Part shown: positions 1-7,945 of the stretch, in pieces
Layout of the letters: each line of letters opens with the position of its first letter
How positions within the stretch are numbered: the first letter of the stretch is position 1
From: Formosa sp. L2A11
GTDB lineage: Bacteria; Bacteroidota; Bacteroidia; Flavobacteriales; Flavobacteriaceae
Reading direction: 5' to 3'
NCBI RefSeq assembly: GCF_009796865.1
Contig: NZ_CP047028.1
Span: 2,728,001 to 2,792,000 of the forward strand
Length of the DNA: 64,000 nucleotides
Translations under genes and position numbers: made by a program
Notes under the pieces: model-generated
Seen by the model: only the letters and a program-made list of their open reading frames with translations
Told to the model about the DNA's origin: nothing
The model's database searches: none

Positions 1-831
1 GACACAAGTGCAGCTACAGCATTGGCTTCAAGGTTTGCATCTGAATTATACCAAAAATATCCAAGTTACCTACCAGAAACCATTCGAGCTTTAATAATTC
101 ATTCAGCTGATTGGAATAATATAATGCTGAATAATAGAAGTTTAGAAAGTTTGTCATCAGAAGATAAATCTAATCTTTTAGCTAGAGTTGGTTATGGAAT
201 ACCAAATTTAGATAAAGCCAAATATAGTGCTGAAAATTCTTTAAGTATTATAGCTGAAAGAACTTTAAAACCTTTTAAGTTTGAAGATAGTAGAGTGAAA
301 ACAAATATTTTTCATTTATTTGATTTGCCTTGGCCAACAGATATATTGTCTGATTTAGCTGAATTGGATGTAAAACTAATAGTGACTTTATCATATTTTA
401 TTGAACCAAATCCAGGAAATAAAAGATATGCTAGTGACCAATCATATAAATCACATGGTTTAAGATTTAAAATGATTGATAAAAATGAAAGTCAAGGGGC
501 TTTTAAATCTCGAGTTAGTAAATCTATAAAAGATGAACAAGATGATTATGTCGCTGAAGGTAGTGAGAATTGGGTATTGGGAAGTCTTGTAAGAGATAAA
601 GGTAGTATCCATAAGGATATTTGGGTTGGTTCAGCTGCCGATTTAGCGTTAAGAAATCAAATAGCAGTTTATCCAGTTGGTGGATGGTGGAAGAATAGAA
701 AAAAACTCAAACGTTATGATTCATCGGTTAGATATAGTTTAATTATTTCGATTGAAACAAATGAAGCTGATATTGATATATATAATGATGTATTGAATCA
801 GATTTCAGTTTCTATACCTATTGATGTATAA
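1..831 (+). CDS. Subtilisin-like (S8) serine protease, C-terminal fragment, 5' end outside window
   Basis: The frame is open from base 1, so the gene starts upstream of the window and only the last 276 residues are seen. It opens with DTSAATALASRFA, which matches the subtilase motif around the catalytic Ser (here residue 3), followed by YPETIRALIIHSADW-like sequence (YLPETIRALIIHSADW). The C-terminal part has AVYPVGGWWKNRKKL and RYSLIISIET, which I recognise from large S8 peptidases encoded next to an AAA-family ATPase, a pair proposed to act in phage defence or toxin-like control. The Asp and His of the triad and any ATPase partner would lie upstream, so that context is inference. The first internal start-like codon, TTG at 22, is not the true start because the catalytic motif precedes it. 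Stop TAA at 829-831. Confidence 0.85.
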   Translation, partial: DTSAATALASRFASELYQKYPSYLPETIRALIIHSADWNNIMLNNRSLESLSSEDKSNLLARVGYGIPNLDKAKYSAENSLSIIAERTLKPFKFEDSRVKTNIFHLFDLPWPTDILSDLAELDVKLIVTLSYFIEPNPGNKRYASDQSYKSHGLRFKMIDKNESQGAFKSRVSKSIKDEQDDYVAEGSENWVLGSLVRDKGSIHKDIWVGSAADLALRNQIAVYPVGGWWKNRKKLKRYDSSVRYSLIISIETNEADIDIYNDVLNQISVSIPIDV

Positions 832-1308
832 TTATTATGTAAAATAGAATATCGATTTTAACTTGGCCTCATAAAATTTTGGTAAAACAATAAGGTGAAG
901 TGAGCGTATATATTTTAGGGATTTAGTATTAAAGATTCTTAATAGCTCTAAATACGCAATGAATTTCAAAGCAATCTTGATGAGTTACAATGTTTCCTAA
1001 AATATAGCGTAACGAGCCGTAATTGTTTCCAAAAGTTTATGCAGTCTTGAATTTTTGTTTCTTTTGTTTCAAGACAAAAGATATTATTAAAACTTAAAGA
1101 TTTCAAAACATTAATTTCTATTTTATATAATGTAAATAGTTACAATTAAAAAAAGATGAATAGTAACTAGAATATAGTAAGTGCTTAGAATTTTATTTTT
1201 CTTAAAATTTAAGCTCTTACGGAATGCTACGAGAATCACGTGAAATTTTTTATTACGTAAATATTATCGAATACGTGAATTTTCTAAAGAAGCAAAAGTC
1301 TAGCTTTT

Positions 1309-1365
1309 AAATTGCGCTGGCAAGCGTTGGATAATTGTGTGTAAAATAAATTGCCAGAGCAATTT
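1309..1365. repeat. Inverted repeat, 15-bp arms
   Basis: The arm AAATTGCGCTGGCAA (1309-1323) is the reverse complement of TTGCCAGAGCAATTT (1351-1365) except for one base. The 27-base loop is AT-rich. No T-tract follows, so it is not an obvious terminator. Function unknown. Confidence 0.6.
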
Positions 1366-1517
1366 GATTTTATAAAACAATCGAGCGCTTGGTGGCGGCT
1401 ATTTTACATAACGGCTAATTATAGATACAAATGTTTTTTAAACGCTGCGAAGCAAACCGCTTATTAGTCTAATGACCCAAGTTCCAATTAATCTTATGAA
1501 AACGAATGCTTCTGGGA

Positions 1518-1680
1518 TATTTTACATAATATAGAATTATAGCTATCATTTTTTTTATAAATAGAATGTGTAGTACTAAACATCATAATTTCTCCAGCTC
1601 GCCATCTGTGTTATAAATAGCTTAATCCACCGGATAAACCTATTTATAATTTGTACTATAATTTATATTATGTAAAATAG
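1518..1680. mobile_element. MITE-like hairpin element (about 163 bp)
   Basis: The ends are near-perfect inverted repeats of about 25 bp: 1518-1542 (begins TATTTTACATAATATAG) and about 1655-1679 (ends TATTATGTAAAATA), differing by one indel. A second nested pair lies inside, TTTTTTATAAATAG near 1551-1564 and CTATTTATAATTT near 1640-1652. It codes for nothing. I saw no clear target-site duplication, so calling it a miniature transposable element is inference from size, AT content and nested symmetry. Confidence 0.4.
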
Positions 1681-1711
1681 AAAATTAAGAATGCTCTCGC
1701 ACCCTTTTCAT

Positions 1712-2716
1712 TTATCTTTCTACACGTCCGCCAGTATTTCCAGCAATTAAGTGTTCTACATCTTCAACGGTAGCATAATTTATATCTCCAGGAAATGTAT
1801 GTTTTAATGCACACGCTGCAGTTGCAAATTCCATGGCTTTATAATCGTCAAAGTTTAATAGTCCGTAAATAACGCCTGCAGCAAATGCATCTCCAGTTCC
1901 TATACGGTCTACAATATGAGTAATTTCAATAAAATCTGTTTCTTTAAATTCTTTACCGTTCCAAATTCTACCTTTAATTTTTTGCCAAGATGCGTTTATA
2001 GATACTCTAATCTTATCAAAAACTTTCTCAACATTCGGATATTTTTCAATTAAGGCTTTACTTGCAGCAACAAAATCTTCATTACCGTAACCAAATTCTG
2101 AATCTAAAATTTCATTAATTTCATTTATACCACCAATAAAAATGGTAACATATTGCATTAAATCTCTTATGGCATCTTTAGGATCTACACCATATTTCCA
2201 AAGTCCGCTTCTGTATGTCGGATCTGAAGACACAGTAATTCCTTTAGCTTTCGCAGCTATTAATCCATCTTTTAATGTATCGTAAGCACCTCTGGATAAT
2301 CCTGGTGTAATTCCCGTCCAATGAAACCAATTTCCTTTTGCCAAGGCTTTGTTCCAATCTACCATGTCTGGAGTTACGCCAGAAAATGCAGAATTAGAAC
2401 GATTATACACAATGGTACTTGGGCGCATTACCGCACCAACTTCTAAGAAATACATACCTAAAGGTCTGCTTGTTCTATAAATATCTCGTGTATCTACATT
2501 GTATTGTCTTAAATACCCGATGGCTGTATTTCCTATAAAATCATCAGAAATACAAGATATATGCTTCACCTTATTTCCAAAATTAGCTAATGAAATGGAT
2601 ACGTTAATTTCTGTTCCACCAAAATAGTATTCTAATAAATTGGTCTGTTTCATCTTCTTGTTTCCCAACGGAGAAAGGCGCATTAATACTTCGCCAAAGG
2701 TTACTATTCTGTTCAT
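1712..2716 (-). CDS. kdgK: 2-dehydro-3-deoxygluconokinase (PfkB family sugar kinase)
   Basis: Predicted to phosphorylate 2-keto-3-deoxygluconate with ATP in the cytosol, feeding uronate (for example alginate or pectin) degradation into KDPG. The 334-residue length fits the family. The N-terminus carries GEVLMRLSP and FGGTEINVSISLANFG, and the C-terminal PfkB signature DRIGTGDAFAAGVIYG holds the catalytic Asp. The sugar assignment rests on overall resemblance to bacterial KdgK, not on neighbours: no KDPG aldolase or uronate isomerase gene is adjacent, and the gene stands alone between the repeat-rich stretch and a divergent tetR gene. Another ribokinase-family substrate is possible. Confidence 0.8.
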   Translation of the reverse strand: MNRIVTFGEVLMRLSPLGNKKMKQTNLLEYYFGGTEINVSISLANFGNKVKHISCISDDFIGNTAIGYLRQYNVDTRDIYRTSRPLGMYFLEVGAVMRPSTIVYNRSNSAFSGVTPDMVDWNKALAKGNWFHWTGITPGLSRGAYDTLKDGLIAAKAKGITVSSDPTYRSGLWKYGVDPKDAIRDLMQYVTIFIGGINEINEILDSEFGYGNEDFVAASKALIEKYPNVEKVFDKIRVSINASWQKIKGRIWNGKEFKETDFIEITHIVDRIGTGDAFAAGVIYGLLNFDDYKAMEFATAACALKHTFPGDINYATVEDVEHLIAGNTGGRVER

Positions 2717-2845
2717 TTTAAAGTTTGTTTTGTTTTTACAGATAAAGATATGGTATTGTTTAAATAATTAAAATGTTTACAATTGATAATTTTATATTTA
2801 AAACCATACTACGTTAAAGTCGTCTTAAATATATCTATTAAAAAT

Positions 2846-2873
2846 GAATGTTTATTCTTTTTTTATACCTTTG
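2846..2873 (+). promoter_or_regulatory. Promoter of the tetR-led gene group, with a possible operator
   Basis: TACCTTTG at 2866-2873 matches the Bacteroidota -7 consensus TAnnTTTG and lies 18 bases before the tetR ATG. Just upstream, GAATGTTTATTC (2846-2857) is a short palindrome (arms GAAT/ATTC) placed where a repressor would cover the -33 region. The promoter is a direct consensus match; the operator role is inference. Confidence 0.6.
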
Positions 2874-2891
2874 AACTCTAAATAAAGCATA

Positions 2892-3470
2892 ATGACAGTT
2901 TTAAAAAAGAGTGAGATTAAACGCGCAGCATTGGTTAAGGCTACCATTAATTTGGTTAATAATCAAGGGTTTCACGCGGCTCCTATGTCTAAAATTGCGA
3001 AAATGGCTAATGTGTCTCCGGCAACCATTTATTTGTATTTTGAAAATAAGCAAGACTTAATTAATCAGGTATACAAAGAAGTTAAAACTGAATATGTGGC
3101 TTATGCTTTTGAAACGTATTCTGAAGATTTATCTGTACCAGATGGATTTGAATTGGTTTGGAGACGTATGGCAAAATATAAATTAGATGATATTGAAAAA
3201 GGTTTTTTCTTATCGCAATGTGAAAATACACCTATGATAGATAACGATAGTAGACAGGAAGGTGTAAAAAATTTAACTCCCCTACTCGATTTATGGGATC
3301 AGGGTATTGCACAAGATATTATAAAACCCATGTCGCACCATATACTATATGCTTTTAGTATTTATCCTTTAGCATTTTTATTAAATGCACAAAAGCGAGG
3401 CGATTTTAAGATTACAAAAAAACATTTAAACGAAGCTTATCTAGCAGCTTGGTCAAGTATAAAGAAATAA
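2892..3470 (+). CDS. TetR/AcrR family transcriptional regulator
   Basis: A 192-residue one-component repressor. The N-terminal helix-turn-helix domain covers about residues 7-55, with NQGFHAAPMSKIAKMANVS and the typical TetR helix sequence ATIYLYFENKQDLINQVY. The variable C-terminal ligand domain gives no inducer. It is the first gene of a co-directional group of redox and aldehyde enzymes (28 bp before the nitroreductase start), so it probably senses an electrophile or its thiol adduct and represses its own operon, as NemR does in E. coli. That sensing role is inference. Confidence 0.88.
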   Translation: MTVLKKSEIKRAALVKATINLVNNQGFHAAPMSKIAKMANVSPATIYLYFENKQDLINQVYKEVKTEYVAYAFETYSEDLSVPDGFELVWRRMAKYKLDDIEKGFFLSQCENTPMIDNDSRQEGVKNLTPLLDLWDQGIAQDIIKPMSHHILYAFSIYPLAFLLNAQKRGDFKITKKHLNEAYLAAWSSIKK

Positions 3471-3497
3471 TAAACAACAATATAAAGAAATAAAAAT

Positions 3498-4130
3498 ATG
3501 GAATTATTAGATAAATTAAATTGGAGGTACGCTGCTAAAGCGATGAATGGAGATGTAGTGTCTCAAGATAAAATAGATCGTATTTTAGAGGCGGCACGTT
3601 TAGCACCAACGTCTAGTGGTTTGCAACCTTTTGAAATTTTAGTAGTTAAAAATAAAGATATTAAGGAGCAAATTAAACCCGTAGCGTGGAATCAGCCTGT
3701 AGTAACAGACTGTTCTCATTTACTAGTTTTTGCAGCTTGGGATACGTATACAGCAGATCGTATTAACGAGGTTTTCGATTTAACAAACAAAATTCGTGGT
3801 TACGAAAATGAAGGTTTTGAAGCGTACAGACAAATGTTGTTAAGTACTTACCCACAAAAAGATGCAGAAGAGAATTTTACACATGCCGCTAAACAAGCGT
3901 ATATCGCTTTCGGGATGGCTATCGCACAGGCTGCTTACGAAGGTGTAGATACTACGCCAATGGAAGGTTTTGATCCTGAAGCTGTAGATAAAATCTTAGG
4001 ATTAAAAGAAAAAGGATTACGCAGTGCCATTTTATTACCACTTGGGTATAGAGACGAAGCCAACGATTGGTTAGTTAACCAAGTAAAGGTTAGAAAAAGC
4101 ACAGAACAATTAATAACAGTAATAGAATAA
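3498..4130 (+). CDS. Nitroreductase family NAD(P)H-dependent flavin oxidoreductase
   Basis: A 210-residue FMN enzyme that reduces nitroaromatics, quinones or similar electrophiles. Family features include the N-terminal RYAAKAMNGD, the FMN-binding segment ARLAPTSSGLQPFEILVV, the mid-protein AAKQAYIAFGMAIAQAAYEGVDTTP-type segment, and LLPLGYRDEANDW near the C-terminus, as in NfsB-like proteins. It directly follows the TetR gene and is 12 bp from the next gene, which argues for one operon. The natural substrate cannot be read from the sequence. Confidence 0.85.
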   Translation: MELLDKLNWRYAAKAMNGDVVSQDKIDRILEAARLAPTSSGLQPFEILVVKNKDIKEQIKPVAWNQPVVTDCSHLLVFAAWDTYTADRINEVFDLTNKIRGYENEGFEAYRQMLLSTYPQKDAEENFTHAAKQAYIAFGMAIAQAAYEGVDTTPMEGFDPEAVDKILGLKEKGLRSAILLPLGYRDEANDWLVNQVKVRKSTEQLITVIE

Positions 4131-4142
4131 ATATAAGAGATT

Positions 4143-5141
4143 ATGAATCATACTATTTTATTAAAAAACAGACCACAAGGAACACCACAATTATCAGATT
4201 TTGAATTTCAGAAAGATGATAAAGCGTTAAATATTGCTGAAGGTGAATTATTATTAGAAGCAAAATACATCTCGGTAGATCCGTATTTAAGAGGACGAAT
4301 GAGTGATGCAAAATCGTATGTACCACCATTTAATTTAAACGAACCTATTGCTTCTGGAGTTGTTGCTCAGGTAAAAGCGTCTAAAAACAAAAACTTTAGT
4401 GAAGGCGATTTTGTTTCTGGATTATTAGCTTGGAAAACAGAACAAATTTCTAATGGCGAAGGATTAAACAAAGTGAGTCCAGATTTGGCACCACTTAGCG
4501 CCTATTTAGGTGTTTTAGGAATGACAGGATTAACAGCATTTTTAGGATTACATGAAATAGGAAAACCTAAAGCTGGAGAAACATTATTAGTTTCTGGAGC
4601 AGCAGGTGCTGTAGGTAGTGTTGTAGGACAGATTGGAAAAATTTTAGGCCTTCGCGTAGTTGGAATTGCTGGTACAGACGAGAAAGTAAATTTATTAAAA
4701 AAAGATTTTGGTTTCGACGATGTTATAAACTATAACACAACTACCGATATGTTACAAGCTATTAAAACCACATGTCCAGATGGTGTAGATGTGTATTTTG
4801 ATAATGTTGGAGGAGCTATCTCAGACGCGGCATTATTTAGTATTAATCGTTTTGCTCGTATTATTATTTGTGGCGCTATTTCTGTTTATAATAAAACAGA
4901 AACACCAACAGGCGTTGCTGTTCAACCATTTTTAGTTAAAAACAGTGCTTTAATGCAAGGTTTTATTGTGTCTAATTATGCTGATAAATTCCCAGAAGCC
5001 ATGAAACAATTGTCTGAATGGTTAGCAAAAGGACAATTAAAATATACAGAAACTATAGTTGACGGTTTCGAAAATACACCACAAGCTTTTATCGATTTAT
5101 TTAGCGGAAAGAATAAAGGTAAAATGATTGTTAAAATATAA
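4143..5141 (+). CDS. Zinc-independent medium-chain NADP-dependent oxidoreductase (CurA/prostaglandin-reductase-like)
   Basis: A 332-residue reductase of the MDR superfamily that reduces the C=C bond of alpha,beta-unsaturated ketones or aldehydes with NADPH. The N-terminus has LLKNRPQGTP and the substrate-side YISVDPYLRGRMSD typical of this subgroup. The Rossmann nucleotide loop is SGAAGAVGSVVGQIGKILG, and GVDVYFDNVGG is also diagnostic. There are no zinc-ligand Cys residues, as expected. It is the third gene of the detoxification group. A gap of about 140 bp holding a promoter separates it from the next gene. Confidence 0.88.
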   Translation: MNHTILLKNRPQGTPQLSDFEFQKDDKALNIAEGELLLEAKYISVDPYLRGRMSDAKSYVPPFNLNEPIASGVVAQVKASKNKNFSEGDFVSGLLAWKTEQISNGEGLNKVSPDLAPLSAYLGVLGMTGLTAFLGLHEIGKPKAGETLLVSGAAGAVGSVVGQIGKILGLRVVGIAGTDEKVNLLKKDFGFDDVINYNTTTDMLQAIKTTCPDGVDVYFDNVGGAISDAALFSINRFARIIICGAISVYNKTETPTGVAVQPFLVKNSALMQGFIVSNYADKFPEAMKQLSEWLAKGQLKYTETIVDGFENTPQAFIDLFSGKNKGKMIVKI

Positions 5142-5173
5142 TACGTTTATATCGTGTTCTTAGTTTTGATTAC

Positions 5174-5221
5174 TAAATTTGGCATACTGTTTTAACTGTG
5201 ATTTCATACTAAAAGTATGAA
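5174..5221 (+). promoter_or_regulatory. Internal promoter and 19-bp perfect palindrome upstream of the peroxiredoxin-like gene
   Basis: TAAATTTG at 5174-5181 fits the -7 consensus TAnnTTTG. Downstream, TTCATACTAAAAGTATGAA (5203-5221) is a perfect palindrome with 8-bp arms around AAA. It lacks a T-tract and lies about 60 bp before the start codon, so an operator for a dimeric regulator is likelier than a terminator. This would let genes 4-6 of the group be controlled separately. Confidence 0.5.
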
Positions 5222-5280
5222 TACAGTAATCAAATTCAGTTTGACAGAATAAAAAATATAAAGCTAAATAAAGTATAAAA

Positions 5281-5931
5281 ATGAAAAATTTAAAAGAACA
5301 AACTGATGCTAAAATTGAAGAAGGAAGATTAAAAAATCCTGACTTTATGAAGCGCGTAGATGAATGCATTGCAGAATCTAAGGCATTTGAACAAGGTGAA
5401 AATGCAATTAGAATTGGAGAAGAAGCTCCAAAATTTAAGTTGCCTAACGCTAGAGGTAAAAATGTTTCGTTAGAAAACTTACTAGAAAACGGTCCTGTAG
5501 TGATTACATTTTATCGTGGTAACTGGTGTCCATATTGCAATCTACAAATTAAAGCGTTACAAGATATTTTAGGCGAAATTCATGAATTGGGTGCAAACTT
5601 AGTTGCTATTAGTCCACAAGTGCCAGATGAAAGTTTAACAAAAGATGAAATAACTGAAATGGATTTTGGTGTATTATCAGATCAGGATGCAAAAGTTGCT
5701 TATCAATATGGTGTGGCTTGGGAAGTACCTGAATTTTTAGCAGAACATATGCGTGTAGATCGCGAATTAGATTTAGAAAAAATAAATAATGGTAATGGAA
5801 CGATGTTACCTATTCCTGCAACGTTTGTTTTAGGACGTGATGGTATAGTAAAATGGAGATTTGTAGATGTAGATTATAGAACACGTTCTGAACCAAGAGA
5901 TATTATTGACGCTTTAAAGAAGCTGTTTTAA
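5281..5931 (+). CDS. Peroxiredoxin-like AhpC/TSA family protein
   Basis: A 216-residue thioredoxin-fold protein. The active site is YRGNWCPYCNLQIKAL with Cys83 and Cys86, a CxxC arrangement seen in the peroxiredoxin-like subgroup in place of the plain PxxxTxxC of classical Prx. The segment before it, GEEAPKFKLPNARGK, is the usual AhpC/TSA entry strand. There is no signal peptide, so it is cytosolic. It probably reduces peroxides or acts as a disulfide reductase. It has its own promoter and palindrome upstream and is 62 bp before the alcohol dehydrogenase gene. Confidence 0.85.
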   Translation: MKNLKEQTDAKIEEGRLKNPDFMKRVDECIAESKAFEQGENAIRIGEEAPKFKLPNARGKNVSLENLLENGPVVITFYRGNWCPYCNLQIKALQDILGEIHELGANLVAISPQVPDESLTKDEITEMDFGVLSDQDAKVAYQYGVAWEVPEFLAEHMRVDRELDLEKINNGNGTMLPIPATFVLGRDGIVKWRFVDVDYRTRSEPRDIIDALKKLF

Positions 5932-5992
5932 CGTATTAGTTCGATAATCGTAAAATAAAAAGAAATCAGGATTAAATACATAAAAATTAAGA

Positions 5993-7156
5993 ATGATGAA
6001 CAATTTTGAATTTAAGAATCCGACTAAAATTATTTTCGGCAAAGATACTATCGCAAAATTAGCCGAACAATTACCAACAGATGCCAAAGTATTGGTGTTA
6101 TATGGAGGCGGAAGTATTAAGAAAAACGGAATTTACGATCAGGTAAAAACCGCTTTAAAAGATATTGAACATGTCGAGTTTGGCGGTATTCCTGCCAATC
6201 CAGAATATTCGGTATTACTGAAAGCCTTAAAGGTAATAAAGGAAGAAAAAATTACTTATCTATTAGCTGTTGGTGGTGGTTCTGTAATAGACGGTACCAA
6301 GTTTTTATCGGCGGCTGCTTTATTTGAAGGCGATACACCTTGGGATATTTTAACCAATGCAAAACCAACATTAAAAGCCATGCCTTTTGGCGTTGTACTT
6401 ACTATGCCTGCAACAGGTTCTGAGATGAACTCGGGTGCTGTAATTACAAATAAAGAGACTAAAGAAAAATTAGGAATGGGCGGTGCAGGATTATTTCCTC
6501 AGTTTTCTATTCTAGATCCTCAAGTGATTACTTCTATTCCACATCGTCAATTAGTAAACGGTATTACAGATGCATTTACACATGTTTTAGAACAGTATAT
6601 GACGTATCCTGCGGGTGCTTTACTACAAGATCGTTTTGCCGAAAGTATTATGCAAACATTACTTGAAGTCGCTCCAAAAATATTAAAAGATCCATCTGAT
6701 TATGACGCGGCTTCTAACTATATGTGGAGTTGTACAATGGCCTTAAACGGATTGATTCAAAAAGGTGTACCTACAGATTGGGCTGTTCATGCCATGGGAC
6801 ACGAGCTAACAGCGCTTTTTGGAATAGATCATGCAAGAACATTGGCTATAATTGCACCAAGTCACTATCAATATAACTTTGAAGCTAAAAAAGAAAAATT
6901 AGCACAATATGCAGAACGTATTTGGAATGTTACAGAAGGAACTTTAGAAGAAAAAGCTTACGTTGCTATTGAAAAAACGGAACACTTTTTTAACCAAATG
7001 GGCATAGACACTAAGTTATCTAAATACACAGATAACTATGAAGGAACTGCAGAAATTATTGCCAAACGCTTTATAGAACGTGGTTGGCTAGGTTTAGGAG
7101 AGCATAAAAGCTTGAAACCAGAAGATGTCGAAAGCATAGTAAAAATGGCTTACTAA
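5993..7156 (+). CDS. Iron-containing alcohol dehydrogenase (YqhD/BdhA-like)
   Basis: A 387-residue NAD(P)H-dependent group III dehydrogenase that reduces aldehydes to alcohols. The N-terminal FEFKNPTKIIFGKDTI and LLAVGGGSVIDGTKFL are typical of YqhD/BdhA. Metal ligands are visible as Asp and His in NGITDAFTHVLEQY and as two His in HAMGHELTALFGIDHARTLA. Two tandem ATG codons open the frame (5993 and 5996) and either could be used. It belongs to the electrophile group, where clearing short-chain or peroxidation-derived aldehydes, as YqhD does, is the likely job. Confidence 0.9.
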   Translation: MMNNFEFKNPTKIIFGKDTIAKLAEQLPTDAKVLVLYGGGSIKKNGIYDQVKTALKDIEHVEFGGIPANPEYSVLLKALKVIKEEKITYLLAVGGGSVIDGTKFLSAAALFEGDTPWDILTNAKPTLKAMPFGVVLTMPATGSEMNSGAVITNKETKEKLGMGGAGLFPQFSILDPQVITSIPHRQLVNGITDAFTHVLEQYMTYPAGALLQDRFAESIMQTLLEVAPKILKDPSDYDAASNYMWSCTMALNGLIQKGVPTDWAVHAMGHELTALFGIDHARTLAIIAPSHYQYNFEAKKEKLAQYAERIWNVTEGTLEEKAYVAIEKTEHFFNQMGIDTKLSKYTDNYEGTAEIIAKRFIERGWLGLGEHKSLKPEDVESIVKMAY

Positions 7157-7197
7157 TTTGTTTAGACATTATATTATTAATTTAAAAATGTAACAAA

Positions 7198-7875
7198 ATG
7201 AAAATATTATTTGTTTTAACATCTCACGATAAATTAGGAAATACAGGTAAAAAAACAGGCTTTTGGGTTGAAGAATTTGCAAGTCCATATTATACCTTAT
7301 TAGATAAAGGAGCAGATATAACAATTGCGACTCCAAAAGGTGGAAAAGCACCAATAGATCCAACAAGTGACACTCCAGATGCGAGTACCGCAGCAACAGA
7401 ACGTTTTAAAAAAGATACAGATACACAGTATAAAATAGATCATACTTTAGTGTTAGCAGATGTAAAAGCTAGCGATTTTGATGCTGTTTTTTATCCTGGT
7501 GGTCATGGACCGCTTTGGGATTTAGCAAACGATAAAAATTCAATTAAATTGATTGAAGATTTTAATGCTGCGCAAAAACCAATCGGATTTGTATGTCATG
7601 CGCCTGCTGCTTTAAAAGGTGTTAAAAATACAGATGGTACACCTTTAGTAAAAGGAAAAACAGTTACAGGTTTTTCTAATTCTGAAGAAGCTGCTGTTCA
7701 ATTAACAGATGTTGTACCTTTTTTAGTTGAAGATATGCTTAAAAAAAACGGCGGAACATATTCTAAAGGAGATGATTGGGGTGTTCATGTATTACAAGAT
7801 GGTAATTTAATTACGGGACAAAATCCAGCATCGTCAGAGTTAGTTGCAGAAAAATTGTTAAGCAGTTTAAACTAA
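7198..7875 (+). CDS. DJ-1/PfpI family protein (Hsp31-like glyoxalase III/deglycase type)
   Basis: A 225-residue class I glutamine-amidotransferase-like protein. The nucleophile elbow is GFVCHAPAALKG with Cys133 followed by His134; Glu25/Glu26 in GFWVEEFASPY and the FYPGGHGPLWDL loop complete the Hsp31-like site. Such proteins convert methylglyoxal to lactate or repair glycated groups. It is the last gene of the tetR-led group, 41 bp after the alcohol dehydrogenase, and a strong hairpin terminator follows it. Protease activity is less likely. Confidence 0.88.
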   Translation: MKILFVLTSHDKLGNTGKKTGFWVEEFASPYYTLLDKGADITIATPKGGKAPIDPTSDTPDASTAATERFKKDTDTQYKIDHTLVLADVKASDFDAVFYPGGHGPLWDLANDKNSIKLIEDFNAAQKPIGFVCHAPAALKGVKNTDGTPLVKGKTVTGFSNSEEAAVQLTDVVPFLVEDMLKKNGGTYSKGDDWGVHVLQDGNLITGQNPASSELVAEKLLSSLN

Positions 7876-7909
7876 TAACTAATCTCTATTTTTTTAAGAG
7901 TTAATATAA

Positions 7910-7945
7910 AAAAGCCTTCAGTCTAATTTAAGATTGAAGGCTTTT
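7910..7945 (+). terminator. Rho-independent terminator after the DJ-1 gene
   Basis: AAAAGCCTTCA (7910-7920) pairs perfectly with TGAAGGCTTTT (7935-7945), and a T-rich stretch follows. The same hairpin recurs at about 8215-8251 and, with changes, at about 8521-8557 as part of the 306-bp tandem repeat. Confidence 0.8.

Larger units (their letters stand above)
832..1711. other. 880-bp gene-free stretch with inverted repeats
   Basis: No frame here codes for anything I recognise. The motif TTATGTAAAATAG or its complement occurs four times in alternating orientation: 835-847 forward, 1399-1411 reverse, 1518-1529 reverse (one base shorter) and 1668-1680 forward. A 15-bp inverted repeat with one mismatch lies at 1309-1323 and 1351-1365. 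A weaker pair, TATATTTTAGGGA-like at about 908-920 and TTCCTAAAATATA at about 991-1003, lies further left. The pattern suggests decayed small mobile or hairpin elements beside an accessory gene. Confidence 0.6.

Noticed and set aside
1300..1424. Integron attC site (GTTGGAT and ACGGCTAA near a stem)
   Set aside because: Only one weak GTTRRRY-like match and no matching partner at the right distance; no integrase in the window.
5203..5221. Terminator after the enone reductase gene
   Set aside because: No T-tract on either side and only an 8-bp AT-rich stem; better read as an operator.
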